Below, piece after piece: positions 23,210 to 34,607 of a stretch of 64,000 bases of DNA; position 1 is the first letter of the stretch, and each line of letters begins with the position of its first letter. Origin of the DNA: Diphasiastrum complanatum (taxonomy: Eukaryota; Streptophyta; Lycopodiopsida; Lycopodiales; Lycopodiaceae). Location of the stretch: the NCBI GenBank assembly GCA_029204225.1, contig CM055107.1, forward strand, positions 42,406,007-42,470,006, in the 5' to 3' direction. The translations under genes and the position numbers were made by a program. The notes below the pieces were generated by a model. It was given only the letters and a program-made list of their open reading frames with translations, had not been told where the DNA came from and ran no database searches.

Positions 23210-24958
23210 TAACTACATCATCCTTTGCACCATCATCAACAACAGGAGGCTGAAGCCTTGCCCTAGCTAGTATGCTCAAGATAATTTCTTGTCTAAACTT
23301 TGTACACCTGACTTGATGTGTACTCAGGTTGTGTAAACTGCAAGATAGAATATTCATGTATTAGTAATGGCTAAAAACATCAACAAAATAGAAAACTAAT
23401 CATGATTCCAAAAATAAGAATAAACATAGTTTATTACCTTAGAAATATCAACATCTCTCCTGAAGGTTGAACCACTCAAAAAATAACTTTGCATTGTATA
23501 ATGTGTACCACCCACAGCTGAATGAATCATTTTGCTGGGGTGACTGCAAAAAAATTCAGCACACAAGAAATCAATCATGAAACAGAATAAATCAGAACGA
23601 AACAAATACATTAGAATATTGATTTCAAAATGTTGTTAAGAAAGACATATTTTACCTCCAAACTAACGATCTGCCAGTCCACGAAATGGGGAACATCTGT
23701 AGGAATATATTTACTTAAATATGGAAGGTATATATCTACATCCTTATGTGTATTGCTCGCCAAGTTCATCTTGACACAAAAACATTTAATAGTATTATCT
23801 ATAGATCTCTTAATAGAGATCAGGTTTAAACTCCAATGGCCACTGCAAAATAAGAATAAAATTTTTTTAGCTGTAATTCTAAGAACTATTTCCATTGACA
23901 ATGCCAATGATAAAGCATTAAACAGCAAGAAGCATTTAATATATCTTACTTAGTATGATAAGGGACGAGCAGGTATTTTGTTGATGGTGTGAATCCACTA
24001 GTCAGACACTTGGACAATGTGTCATTATTCTCTTTGAAGGCCTAAAGCAAAAAGTTACTCAGCACCAACAACTCATTGGATGAATCTCTTGCAATGTCAT
24101 ATTGCAAGAGTGTAAGCCCGGACTCTATCACATGATCACTGATAGAAGCTCGTCTGTCTTTGAGATCCAAACAATCAAGAACTCTATAATCTATACTAAA
24201 GTCAAGTTCATCTAGTCTAAAACAAAAAGGAGTACCAATTGTATCTATAGCATCGGATATGTCCTTCTCAAATTTAAGATAATCATCGGAATCTATATAT
24301 GTATAAAGATTTGAAGGAGGAGGAGGAGGTGGATATGTAGTATCTACAAGAATTACAGGGGTATCCAAAATAGATGTAGTTATATTTACAACATTATCAA
24401 GAGCAGTGTTATCTACAATTGGTTCCGGGTTAGGCTTCGTAGATTCTGTGGTGTCTACCCTCCTTACTTATTTCGGAGCTCTCTTGGGGGCTGTCTGCTT
24501 CCTAGGATGCTTGGTAGGAAGATCAGTCCTATCTAGAGGAATAGGTTTGGGAGCAGCAAGCTGAGATACATGTAACTTGCAAAACCTCTCCCTCATTCTC
24601 ATCAGTAGCTGAAAGTCCTTGGGCATTATGGTGACTCTCTTGGAATGAATTGCAAGCAAAAATGAATCTTCAAAAAAAAGGTTCATATAATCTTCAGCAG
24701 CTTCCTGAAGGCACTGAAGAGCAGTGGGTGTGAATCTAACTAGCTGTCTGAGATCATTTCTAGTTATGTTTTAGACAACACAATAGAATAGAGCTCTGGG
24801 AATCAATCGAGCGGCTGATCTCTGATACTTACGTATTTCAGAGAGCCACCTATAGCAGTTGCAGGTTCTAGGTCTAGCGGGAGGTGTAATGGCAACGTAG
24901 GAGCTGAGGATGAGCCAGCAGGGAAGAAATCCCTCCTTTTCTGCTTTCTCCTATCCAT
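23210..24958 (-). pseudogene. H3-Ulp1 fusion gene of element 1
   Basis: From an ATG at 24958 (MDRRKQKRRDFF...) the frame is lost by one base, then reads a histone H3 core: EIRKYQRSAARLIPRALF (H3 alpha-N), [20 protein letters not shown] (alpha-2) and [20 protein letters not shown] (loop 2/alpha-3, almost canonical). After a Lys/Arg-rich linker and one in-frame TAA near 24469, the same frame continues through a Pro-rich region to a Ulp1-like peptidase. Visible motifs are GHWSLNLISIK (catalytic His), a NTHKDVDIYL Asp region, and QQNDSFSCGWYTLYNAKLFF (Gln and catalytic Cys, about 23460-23550). A last exon starts FTQPEYTSSQVYK near 23343. Intron positions agree with element 2. The frameshifts and the stop make it a pseudogene. 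Confidence 0.85.
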
Positions 24959-25796
24959 GGAAGTGTACTATGGGATATCGGACTTGTGCGTGACGACTAG
25001 GATGAGCAGGAAAGGATTATAAAGCCCTCGTAGAGGACCGATATGTACAGATAGAATGTACGGTATATCGGACCTGTGCGAGCCGAATATCAGAGAGATA
25101 GATTAGTATACAAGAGAGGCGCACAAGTGCGATATGAGGAGACACGTAGGCAGATGTATTGGACCTGTGCGCATGGAAGGCAGTAGGCAAAATATCGATT
25201 GTGAAGGAGGCGCACAAGTGCGATATGCGGAGCAAAAAAAACAGTCAAAAAAATTCATCGGAGTTTGTGATTTTATATCGTGGTTCGCACGTGCGAAAGA
25301 ATGTCCTGTCACACGTGTGGAATTTGTACGGTCAAATGTGAGAGTGACATGTGTCAGGTTGTCATTTTACATGTGTGAGAGTTGTACGGGCAAATGCGAG
25401 AGCGACACGTGTTGTCGAACAAACGAATGAACATGAGACACGTGTACAAGGTGTCATTTCACAAGTGTCCAGGTGTCACCTCACATGTGCCAATGTCTGT
25501 AGTCCAATTGAAAGTAGACACGTGTCCATTGACCATTGACCACACGTGTGAAAATTTAGTATAAACGGCACGAAACCTGATTAATTTTTTTTACTTTTTT
25601 CGTTCTCGAAATTCACAGCATATCGCTCTTGTGCGCACGCATTGTTGTCCATGCGTTTACAACGATACCTACTTGCGCACAAGTGTGATATTTTGTAGCT
25701 ACATGTCGTACATATCCCTCTTGTGCGTGATCTTGAGAGTTAGTTTTGTTTTGTTTGTTCTCCCGCATGCACAAGTGCAATATCTACGTTAGTTCC
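24959..25796. promoter_or_regulatory. Bidirectional control region, element 1
   Basis: Lies between the divergent start codons of H3-Ulp1 (24958, minus) and gene A (25797, plus). A TATAAA at 25560-25565 faces gene A. A TTTTATA at 25271-25277 (TATAAAA on minus) faces H3-Ulp1. Between them are five exact ACACGTGT palindromes (25311, 25405, 25438, 25518, 25542), which are G-box/bZIP-bHLH type sites in plants. The leaders on both sides carry the ATATCG...GCGC motif array. Divergent transcription from one core is inferred from this layout. Confidence 0.7.
24974..25783. repeat. ATATCG-N-TTGTGCGC motif array, element 1
   Basis: Interspersed motif, both orientations. Clear copies: GATATCGGACTTGTGCGT (24974-24991), TATATCGGACCTGTGCG (25064-25080), GCGCACAAGTGCGATAT (25119-25135 and 25210-25226), ATATCGCTCTTGTGCGCA (25620-25637), TGCGCACAAGTGTGATAT (25674-25691), ATATCCCTCTTGTGCGTG (25712-25729) and a variant at 25765-25783. 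Weaker copies lie at 25155 and 25274. They cluster in the two leaders and are absent between about 25300 and 25610. The equivalent regions of elements 2 and 3 carry versions with a different middle. Confidence 0.85.
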
Positions 25797-27157
25797 ATGG
25801 CCTCTTCCTCAGGATCTTCACGAGATTCAGACCTGAGTTCATTTTTTACTAAATTTGGGATTACTAAAAATCTAGACTACTTCCATAGCCTATTCATGCC
25901 ATATTTACATGTTTTCAAGACTGCACACCCAAATTTTGATGTATTTTATGGACATTATGTTAGATTCAGAGATATACTTAGTAAGCTTATTTTCTCCATA
26001 GGTTCACTCCAGTACATGCATTAGATCCCAGATGATGAGAAAGTTTCTGTTGTTGACCCTCCTATGGCATCATCCTCTGTTCAGTCAGCTATTAAGGATA
26101 TCAGCCACTTCCTTATCGACATCCCTGATAAGGAAAGTGATTTTATTGATGTAAATACTGATGTTCTCCGGGATTCTTTTATTGGCCAAAATACATCTGC
26201 TAATGAATCGATCCCTATAGAGGAGTCTAAATGTCTTTTCAATTTGCTCGTATATTATATTAATGACGATGTATATTTTACTACAGCTGATTTATGTAAA
26301 TTTTTTGACTATCGTGAAGATGAGGTTCTATGTTTATTATCTAGCACAATTTTCAAATTCTTCGACTTTATAGATTTTGAAACAGATGACCTTGTTGCTG
26401 GAATTGATTTTGATGATGAGGAAAGACTTATGACCGTTGAAGAATGCATGACTAAGTCTTTATCAAATATATATTGCTCAGGATGGACGAGGCAGACCAT
26501 CCGATGAAGAATTCGCGACAGTTCAATCCCAGATGGGCTTCCCTCATCCATCATTAATTCATTTCACTAATGATTCCACTTCAGTACGTGGTCATTATAT
26601 TGATCATCCTGATCTGGTTGTTGTTGATGATGAAGAATGTGTAAGTGTTTAAACTTCTTTGCATTAGAATGTTTTTAACCACTGAGTGTGTTTTTGCTAA
26701 CATATTTCTTATTGAAGGATGCTCTCATAATTGATGATTTTGTTGTGAGATGAGGTGGTTTCAGACAACATGCATCCTCGTTCCAGAGGGATAGTGGACT
26801 TGGCCACTATCTTAGGCATTTCCTGAAGAATGAGATTTGTATTGCTCATTCCAAGCTGAGCCCAGTTGGGGAGAGTCTTATAATGGCAGTTAAAGCTTTA
26901 TCATTTTACCTAGAAGGACATAAATTTGTTAAGACAAATAAGATCATTTTTGTCAAAAGATCTTATGTTTTAAACATTCTAGGTTTTACTGATGGAAATG
27001 CTCCTTTAAGGAGCTCCCATTATTCATTGTATTCCACTTATATTGAGCTTAATAGTGGAATAAGGATAATGCACATCTATTAGATGCATACTCTAGCAGA
27101 GAATTTCTTCATGACAATACTGCCATAGAATCTGACACACAAGCTGATGATGAATAG
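25797..27157 (+). pseudogene. Gene A of element 1, unknown function
   Basis: Starts MASSSGSSRDSDLSSFFTKF with FGITKNLDYFHSLFMPYL, shared with elements 2 and 3. A stop after YMH at about 26022 is followed by an acidic segment and the conserved part VYFTTADLCKFFDYREDEVL (element 3: LNDIEDVLNLREDEIL). A frameshift lies near 26490. A GTAAGT donor follows DDEEC at about 26640, with the acceptor at 26717. The last exon holds RDSGLGHYLRHFLKNEICIA and GESLIMAVKALSFYLEGHKF, the best conserved block across copies. It ends in an acidic tail after EFLHDN at 27157. I do not recognise the family. It is transcribed away from H3-Ulp1 and converges on the transposase. Confidence 0.65.
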
Positions 27158-27299
27158 TGGACACTTTGTATTTTGTTATAATACAATCAATACATTTACA
27201 TTAAGTATTTCTCCTCTCTTGTTCAATGAATTTGCAAAGCAATTCTGAACATGTCATGATTTGATGACAATGATGATCTTCTACTCAGCAATCATCTAA

Positions 27300-28490
27300 T
27301 TTTCTCTTCATGTATGAACTTGCATGCTTTTCTAAACTTGTTGTATTGTGTGGACTTTGTTATATGTCGAATATGAACTCTGCGGTAGAACCACTAAAAC
27401 AATTGACAAATGTAGTTTCGTTTTTCATTGGTTCCTCCATGTTGTGTATTTTGATAAAATGTTGCTCGTGCTTGCCAATGTGACTTCTCCATCCCTTGTG
27501 ATGACCATACACTCAAGCTTCCATATGTGTTTGCAAAAATGTTGTATGATCTCGTAGTATGTGCTGCATATGTCAAAATCATAATGTTAGTCTTATGTTT
27601 GGATCTAAATATATATGAAAAATTGAAAGCATCTTGAAAAATTTATACTAACCATGTAATGAGTGATGTGATCTTCTCCCCATGCTTTTGATACTACATT
27701 AACAAACTCGACACAAGTCCTTTGGACAGCTTTCTTATCAATATCAGAGTATTTATCTTTTCTTAAAATTGCAATCATACTATCAAGCTTATTCCATACA
27801 TCAACTTTTAGTACTCTAGTTTTGTCGTCTTTCTTGAAGTCCTTAGTGGCAGCAATAATATCTGTCCAGACTGAGTGTTGAATATTAGAAGCCTTACTAG
27901 TATGATCTGATAGGAAACGACATGCTTTTGCTCCTCCTATGCTTGGCCTAATTGGCATGTTCCCATTCTTTCCTGAAAGCTTTTCATCTGTTTGAATTTT
28001 GACATGTCCCTTATGAAGTTTCACTTTTGATAAAACATCTTCTAATTGAGAGATAGCTTCCTTTGCTTATGATGTTGGCTTAGTATTCCAAGCAAAAACT
28101 ATATAAAGATAAATGATCTTTTCTATTAATCTAACTTCTGCATGAAGAGTGCAAACATGCACATTTTTCAAGGGGATAGGCAGCACAGGCTTTCAGTTTA
28201 GATCTGCATATTCTCTAGTAATTCTTGTACTCCTAGTTATATCTTTTGCCATTTTCATGCAGTACAAACAAGGGTGTTTTGATGTAGCACCATGAGATAC
28301 ATTACACATACATTTCAATGTTTTCAAATCACCTGCTAAGTGCCATTCAACATTGAAGTCTCCAAAAACTGGAACATTGAGAAGTCCTCCATCCATGTGG
28401 TCCTTGGTGATTCTAGGATAAGATGTCCTTGAGAATATCCATGATAATATATCATGATCTTCCTTCAGCACTTGTCCAAAGAATTAAGCA
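27300..28490 (-). pseudogene. Transposase of element 1, catalytic part
   Basis: Minus-strand exons matching 59781-60970 of element 3. The first begins VLKEDHDILSWIFSRTSYPR after an intron-like boundary near 28470. It carries VEWHLAGDLKTLKCMCNV (second catalytic Asp in GDLK) and KHPCLYCMK (CxxC). Then come the helical insertion and GGAKACRFLSDHTSK. After an intron at the conserved HITHYM position (about 27650), the last exon has YGSLSVWSSQGMEKSHWQAR (catalytic Glu) and QHGG. Several stops. The first catalytic Asp region is missing because about 1 kb, judged by element 3, was lost where the gypsy fragment sits. Confidence 0.85.
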
Positions 28491-28554
28491 GACTTAGTTT
28501 ACAATGAATTAATACTATTCAATGAATGTAATGTAATAATGAGGCTAGCTACCT

Positions 28555-29500
28555 AATGGTGTATACTGGGACGATGGCGAAGACATCCTCACCGAGCTCC
28601 CTTGACTTCATGATGATGTTGTGACTGCTGCGATGGTTGCCTTTGATGTCTGCATTTGGGATTCCGCCTCAATTGATGGCACTAGCCCTGGTAATACTGG
28701 TGCAATCCTGATATCCTCCTACACTGTCAGCACACCTGCATGCATGCATAAGATGCCCATCTGTTGACCCAGTCTGGAGAATTGATTTACTTTTATTAAT
28801 TTATAGAATTGCTTAAAAGCAATCTGTCCGAAAGTAATCTGCTCTCCATTTAAGACTCTCAGCAGGTATCCCATATTGGTATTTGAAATTGCGTACTCTT
28901 ACTCCGGTAGAAAGATAGAAGCAAGAGTAAATCGAACGAAGCTCTTGAGATTGGGGTCTCTAATGTAAGAGAGTTTGTATCCCCGTTTCTCAAGATAAGC
29001 TCCTTCTTGAAAAACTCTGCTCTTCGCAATGAAATCTGGTTTGGTAACTGGCATACTGCCATCCATAGGCAATTCTAAGGCACAACAGTAAAACCCCTCT
29101 GTGATTATAATCTCTTGATTGCGGACAGTTGTGGAAATATGTCCTTCCTCTATTTCGCCCAAGTTGCGGATCAGCTCATAACAAAGATCAGTAAGAATAA
29201 CTGATGGATTGAATTGAAGAAGACCTTCAATTCGCGCGCGAACAGCTAGTGGTTGTGAGATTGGTAACACTAGCTTTGGGTGTGTCTTGAATACGATCGC
29301 CATAGTGCTTTCAAATGTAAACGAGTGATGGCAGACAAGAGCTTGATCGCAACAATTCGCAATTTCGGAGAGCAAGAGTGATGGAAAATGGTAGCGACAA
29401 CAACTGAAGTGTTTGAGGTTCTAGGCGTATTGATGATATTTCGGCAGATTGGACTACTATTAAATGGAAGCGTGTCCTTCATTTTGAAAGTACATACTAA
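28555..29500 (-). pseudogene. Retroelement gag-like fragment within element 1
   Basis: Minus-strand open stretch 28899-29375 with KTHPKLVLPISQPLAVRARI, IRNLGEIEEGHISTTVRNQE and EGFYCCALELPMDGS. It lacks similarity to any transposon gene in the window. It lies downstream of the LTR-like tract at 29517 on the same strand as the pol fragment, so I read it as the first ORF of a retroelement. No zinc knuckle or protease follows before the transposon resumes at about 28490. Confidence 0.4.
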
Positions 29501-29516
29501 ATAATAAAGTGTCTAG

Positions 29517-29900
29517 TCCAAAAAACAAAAATAAATAAATAAACAAAATGCAGGAATGCTTCGCTTGGTAAGCTTATTTCTTCCTTCGTTAAAATGCGAA
29601 AAATGTGAAGGTGTCAGAAGGTAAAATCCCGAAAATGCGAAGGTAAGTGTCACAAGTTCCGTATTGGTGAACTCACTAAATACACCATATTCCAATATAG
29701 TGTTGGATTTTTTGCAAAATATAAATGTAGCGAAGGTCTCGACTTTTTTGCAATACAAACAATTGCAACATGCTTCGGCATTTTTGCAAAAAATGTAAAC
29801 TTCGGTAAAAATAAATAAATAAATAAATAGAAATAATAATAATTGGACAAAAAATGACGGCCTTCAAAAACTAATGTATCGGACATTAGTCATAGTAGCG
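29517..29900 (-). repeat. LTR-like AT-rich tract within element 1
   Basis: Rich in GCGAAGGT, TTTTTTGCAA and TTCGGTAAAAATAAATAAAT words, like 2280-2830 and 5290-5545. It lies between the integrase end (29930) and the gag-like ORF. This fits a degenerate LTR between pol and the next gag, although neither edge can be defined. Confidence 0.4.
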
Positions 29901-29929
29901 CTTCACCCTTGAACCATTTACTCGAGTGT

Positions 29930-31110
29930 CAAGTAATTGTCCTTGGAGATTAGCTAACTAAAGTGATCCATTATTAAAAACTTCTATAACTTTATATGGT
30001 CCCATCCATCTGGTATGTAATTTTCCAAGAAAACAACATGTGTCTGTTATCATACAGAAGCACATAGTCCCATTGTTTAGTTTTATTTTCTTAATGGATT
30101 GGTCAAAATTTTCTTTTCTTTTACTCTGAACTCGTTTAGTCTCGTTTAATGAAAGACGACGATCCTCTTTCAGTTGCGTCAAAGAAATCATCCATTCGTG
30201 TTCATTACTAATGCGAAACGTCGGAACTTTGAATTCTATCGGTAGTATGGGATGCATTCCATACACAAGATAGTATGGAGTCTGCCTAGTTGTAATCTTT
30301 TCAGCAGTTCTATATGCCCATAAGACAGATGGTAACTTCTGATCCCAATCAGAAGAATGTGTTTCCATTACTTTATTCAAAATTTTACATAGAATTCCAT
30401 TTGCCTACTCCGTAAGCCCATTTGCTTTTGGATTATATGGAGTGGTTTCGTGATGTGTAATAAAAAAATATGACAACATGGCTTCAATGGTCTGATTAAG
30501 GAAATGGGTTCCCCTATCGCTAACGAGTTCTAATGGACAACCATATCGCGTGATAATGTTTTGGAATAAAAACTTTGCTACAGTCTTAGCATCATTCTTG
30601 ATTGCGGCTTCGGTCTCTACCATCTTGGTAGCATAGTCCGTGGCAACGAGTATGTAACGATGACGAGTTTTACGCGTGGTCGGTTTGATAGGTCCTACAA
30701 AATCTATCTTCGGCTTCTCAAAAGGTGCTAAGGGGATAATTGGAGTAAGTGGCCAATGTGTTGCAAAGCTGGGTTTCCCCATCCTCTGGCATGCATCACA
30801 TTTTTTGATGAAAATTTTAACATCTCTATAGACGGTAGGCCACCAATATTTAGCATTAAAAATCTTTTTTGCAGTGTTTTTAAGAGCATAATGACCCCCC
30901 AAATCTTCCTCATGTAATGCACTTATTACGTCGGTCATCTCGATTGGTTCTAAACATCGGCGGAGACTATCGTCAGCTCCTAATTTATACAATATATATT
31001 ATTTACAATCGTGTAAGGTCCTACCTTAGAAAGAAAAATAGTTTTTTGTTGTTTATTAAAATGTTCAGGATATATCTGGTCCTATAAAAAATCAATAATG
31101 TCCCTAGCAT
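29930..31110 (-). pseudogene. Ty3/gypsy pol fragment (integrase) in element 1
   Basis: Minus strand. A degraded linker (FLSKVGPYTIV) leads to the zinc domain: EEDLGGHYALKNTAKKIF, KYWWPTVYRDVKIFIKKCDACQR. The core follows with KIDFVGPI, YILVATDYATKMVETE (first Asp), LELVSDRGTHFLN (second Asp) and TTPYNPKANGLTE (Glu). Then come the C-terminal WAYRTAEKITTRQTPYYLVY and RWMGPYKVIEVFNNGSL. The frame breaks only at about 30400 and 30990, so this is a fairly young insertion. It begins abruptly next to transposase sequence at about 31115. Confidence 0.85.
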
Positions 31111-31473
31111 ATGCCAATCTCTATTCTGACAATAAGAGGATATCCGAATTAACTCACCTTCTAAAAAGTGAACTTTATTCATATAAAGTTGTTTTCCATG
31201 GTTCTGCAATCTTTCACAATATCCTAGTAATCCACTATGCCCATTGCATATCCATGTAACTAAATGAGTTATTGAAGAGAATGTGGGATGTGTCAAAGTG
31301 CTTAGATCTTGTGGATATAATGTTCCATCTATCCACAAATCCAAGTTTTTTTTCCTTCTGCCCTGTAACAAGAACGATCCTCAACAGATATTTGAATTCC
31401 TTTGGCTCCTCTTCTCTGCAAAGGTGCCAAATCAATAGGGATATCCACATGTAGATGATACAATGTCAGCATC
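31085..31473 (-). pseudogene. Transposase of element 1, N-terminal part
   Basis: Starts MLTLYHLHVDIPIDLAPLQR at 31473, like MTKLYHLHVDMSPEYAPLR of element 4. After a one-base frameshift it reads DLWIDGTLYPQDLSTLTHP and ITHLVTWICNGHSGLLGYCE, the conserved N-terminal block seen at 48748-49113 and 58409-58600. Similarity to the other copies stops near 31130, where gypsy pol begins. The N-terminal domain is of unknown fold and could bind DNA. Confidence 0.85.
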
Positions 31474-32000
31474 AAAAAAACAATAGAGTAATCAGTTGCA
31501 TCAAAGTACTATGACCAGATTCTATGAAGCAAAACAAAATACTCATCTTTGATTATATTATATACTCTGTACGATCAATCCAATCTCCATGCTTGTATGC
31601 TTGATTCAAATTTGGAAATGCCACTCATTTTTTCATTCCAATAGGTAGTTGGCGCTCGTATTTCCATTCCAAGGTGATGATGGCGTTCGTAATTGGAGAT
31701 GGCACCCATATTTTCATTCTCGTGGAAGGAATGCATAAACATTTTGCAATTTTTCTGATTCAAATTTGGGGATGGCGGTCATATTCTAGATCCAGTGAAA
31801 ATATTGCCCTTTTCGTAACCAATGGAGGGAATATTTTTGAATTTAGTCAAGTTATACTGCGAACTGTTTACAGTTCTTAACTATGAGTATAGACATTGTG
31901 GTTAGATCATTGGGAGTTGGGGAGGCCTCGGGAGTGGTGGGGGCAAGCAAATAAACAATATTGTTTTTCTATTTTGAGAATTTTCTATATCCTACATGGC
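31474..32000 (-). promoter_or_regulatory. Transposase 5' region, element 1, with short repeats
   Basis: About 530 bp between the transposase start and the right terminal repeat. From 31617 to 31790 a unit close to TGGCGCTCGTATTTCCATTC recurs five times in decayed form (31619, 31650, 31681, 31700, 31773). The fullest are at 31650-31670 and 31700-31719. They could be transposase-binding or promoter elements. No TATA box is obvious. Confidence 0.45.
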
Positions 32001-32042
32001 ATTCCTTAAAGGGTCTTTTTCATATTGAGAACTGCTCTAATG
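32001..32042 (-). repeat. Element 1 right terminal inverted repeat
   Basis: On minus: CATTAGAGCAGTTCTCA, then AAAAAGACCCTTTAAGGAAT, followed by GCCATGTAGGA. The continuation GCCATGTAGGAGAGAG also occurs just inside the end of element 4 (49425-49445), so the transposase-side ends form their own subtype. Confidence 0.85.
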
Positions 32043-32069
32043 TCTTCCCCCCTTGAACTGCTCTTCTCC

Positions 32070-32910
32070 TCAGAAGCTGAACTTAGAGAAGTTATTCTTT
32101 ATGCTATCAACTCTCTCCCACGAATAATCATCCTCAATACGAACTTTCCACCGAATTAAGCACTCAGAGATAGAACAGTTTCTCAATTGTTTATCTCTGG
32201 TTCTGAGCACTTTCTCAGGTTCCAAAGGTACACTAAGCGACAAATCTTCCAAATGGAATAAATCCTCATCTGATCCAACTGTATCACCTTCATGTAAACT
32301 TAGTTTCAAATGACTTACATGAAACAATGGGTGTGCAACCGATTTGCCTTGAAGACCGAGTTCATACTCCAAAGAAGCAATTCTACGTACAATCCTGAAC
32401 GGTCCACAAAAATGGGTAGACAATTTTTAATACTTCCCTATACGTAATGTCTTAGAATATATTGGAATCCTAAAATATATCCAGTCATCAACTTTAAAAT
32501 CTCTTAGAGATTTCTTAAAATCATTATAGTGTTTAGCTCTATCTTGAGCATTACGGATACTAGACTTAGCCACTTGCAACATCTCTTGCATATCATGTAG
32601 GAAATCAGCAACCTTTTGGATCTTAACAAACTTCGTCTCCACATTTATCGGATATCTAGATTGAAAACCGTACATAAGCATAAAAGGACTGTAACCTATA
32701 GCAGAATGTTTTCAACTATTAGCAAAACTCAACCAGTGGGATGTAATCTTCCAAATGAGATTGTCTGTGAGAAACATATGTCCTCAAAATATCCATAGTT
32801 TGATTAGTCCTTTCTGTCTGGCCATCTGATTCAAGATGATTAGAAGAACTTAAACTCAAAGAGGTTTCCAGTTTACGGAATATCAGCCTCTTAACTATTT
32901 TTGCAATCAA
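32070..32910 (-). pseudogene. Chromovirus integrase end with chromodomain
   Basis: 32070-32423 encodes PFRIVRRIASLEYELGL and KSVAHPLFHVSHLKLSL (integrase C-terminal GPF/Y-like module). It is followed by PEKVLRTRDKQLRNC...LIRWKV...DYSWERVDSI, a chromodomain-like tail. 32427-32681 and 32719-32880 give upstream integrase pieces such as SDGQTERTNQTMDILRTYVS (catalytic Glu region). Ty3/gypsy chromovirus, frameshifted. It ends about 25 bp from the right end of element 1. Confidence 0.85.
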
Positions 32911-32914
32911 CATG

Positions 32915-33033
32915 ATCTTCGGGGGAGGAAAGCTCAATGGGCTAAATTGATGCAAGAATTCGATCATGAAATCCGTTACATAAGAGGCAGCTCTAGTCAA
33001 GTTGCGGATGCTCTTAGTCGGGGATCAGTGAAC
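32915..33033 (+). pseudogene. Chromovirus RNase H tail, inverted
   Basis: Plus strand reads WAKLMQEFDHEIRYIRGSSS then QVADALSRGS, the end of gypsy RNase H (usually ...VADALSR). It points opposite to the adjacent integrase fragment, so an inversion or two insertions met at about 32910. Confidence 0.7.

Positions 33034-34607
<1,574 letters not shown>

Larger units (their letters stand above)
21249..32042. mobile_element. Element 1: four-gene H3-Ulp1 DNA transposon
   Basis: Bounded by inverted ends: left CATTAGAGGAGTTC then AAAAAGACCCTTTGTAAAG, right (minus strand) CATTAGAGCAGTTC then AAAAAGACCCTTTAAGGAAT. Inside are gene C (+, 21715-23100), H3-Ulp1 (-, 23210-24958), gene A (+, 25797-27157) and the transposase (-, about 27300-31473). 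The transposase is split by a gypsy fragment (about 28555-31110). The same gene order, inverted, is seen in element 3 and for three genes in element 2. I see no convincing target duplication. All four genes carry disabling changes, so this copy is not autonomous. Confidence 0.85.

Noticed and set aside
24974-25783. CRISPR-like or tandem array
   Set aside because: Motif copies are in both orientations with irregular spacing in a plant promoter. There is no repeat-spacer structure.
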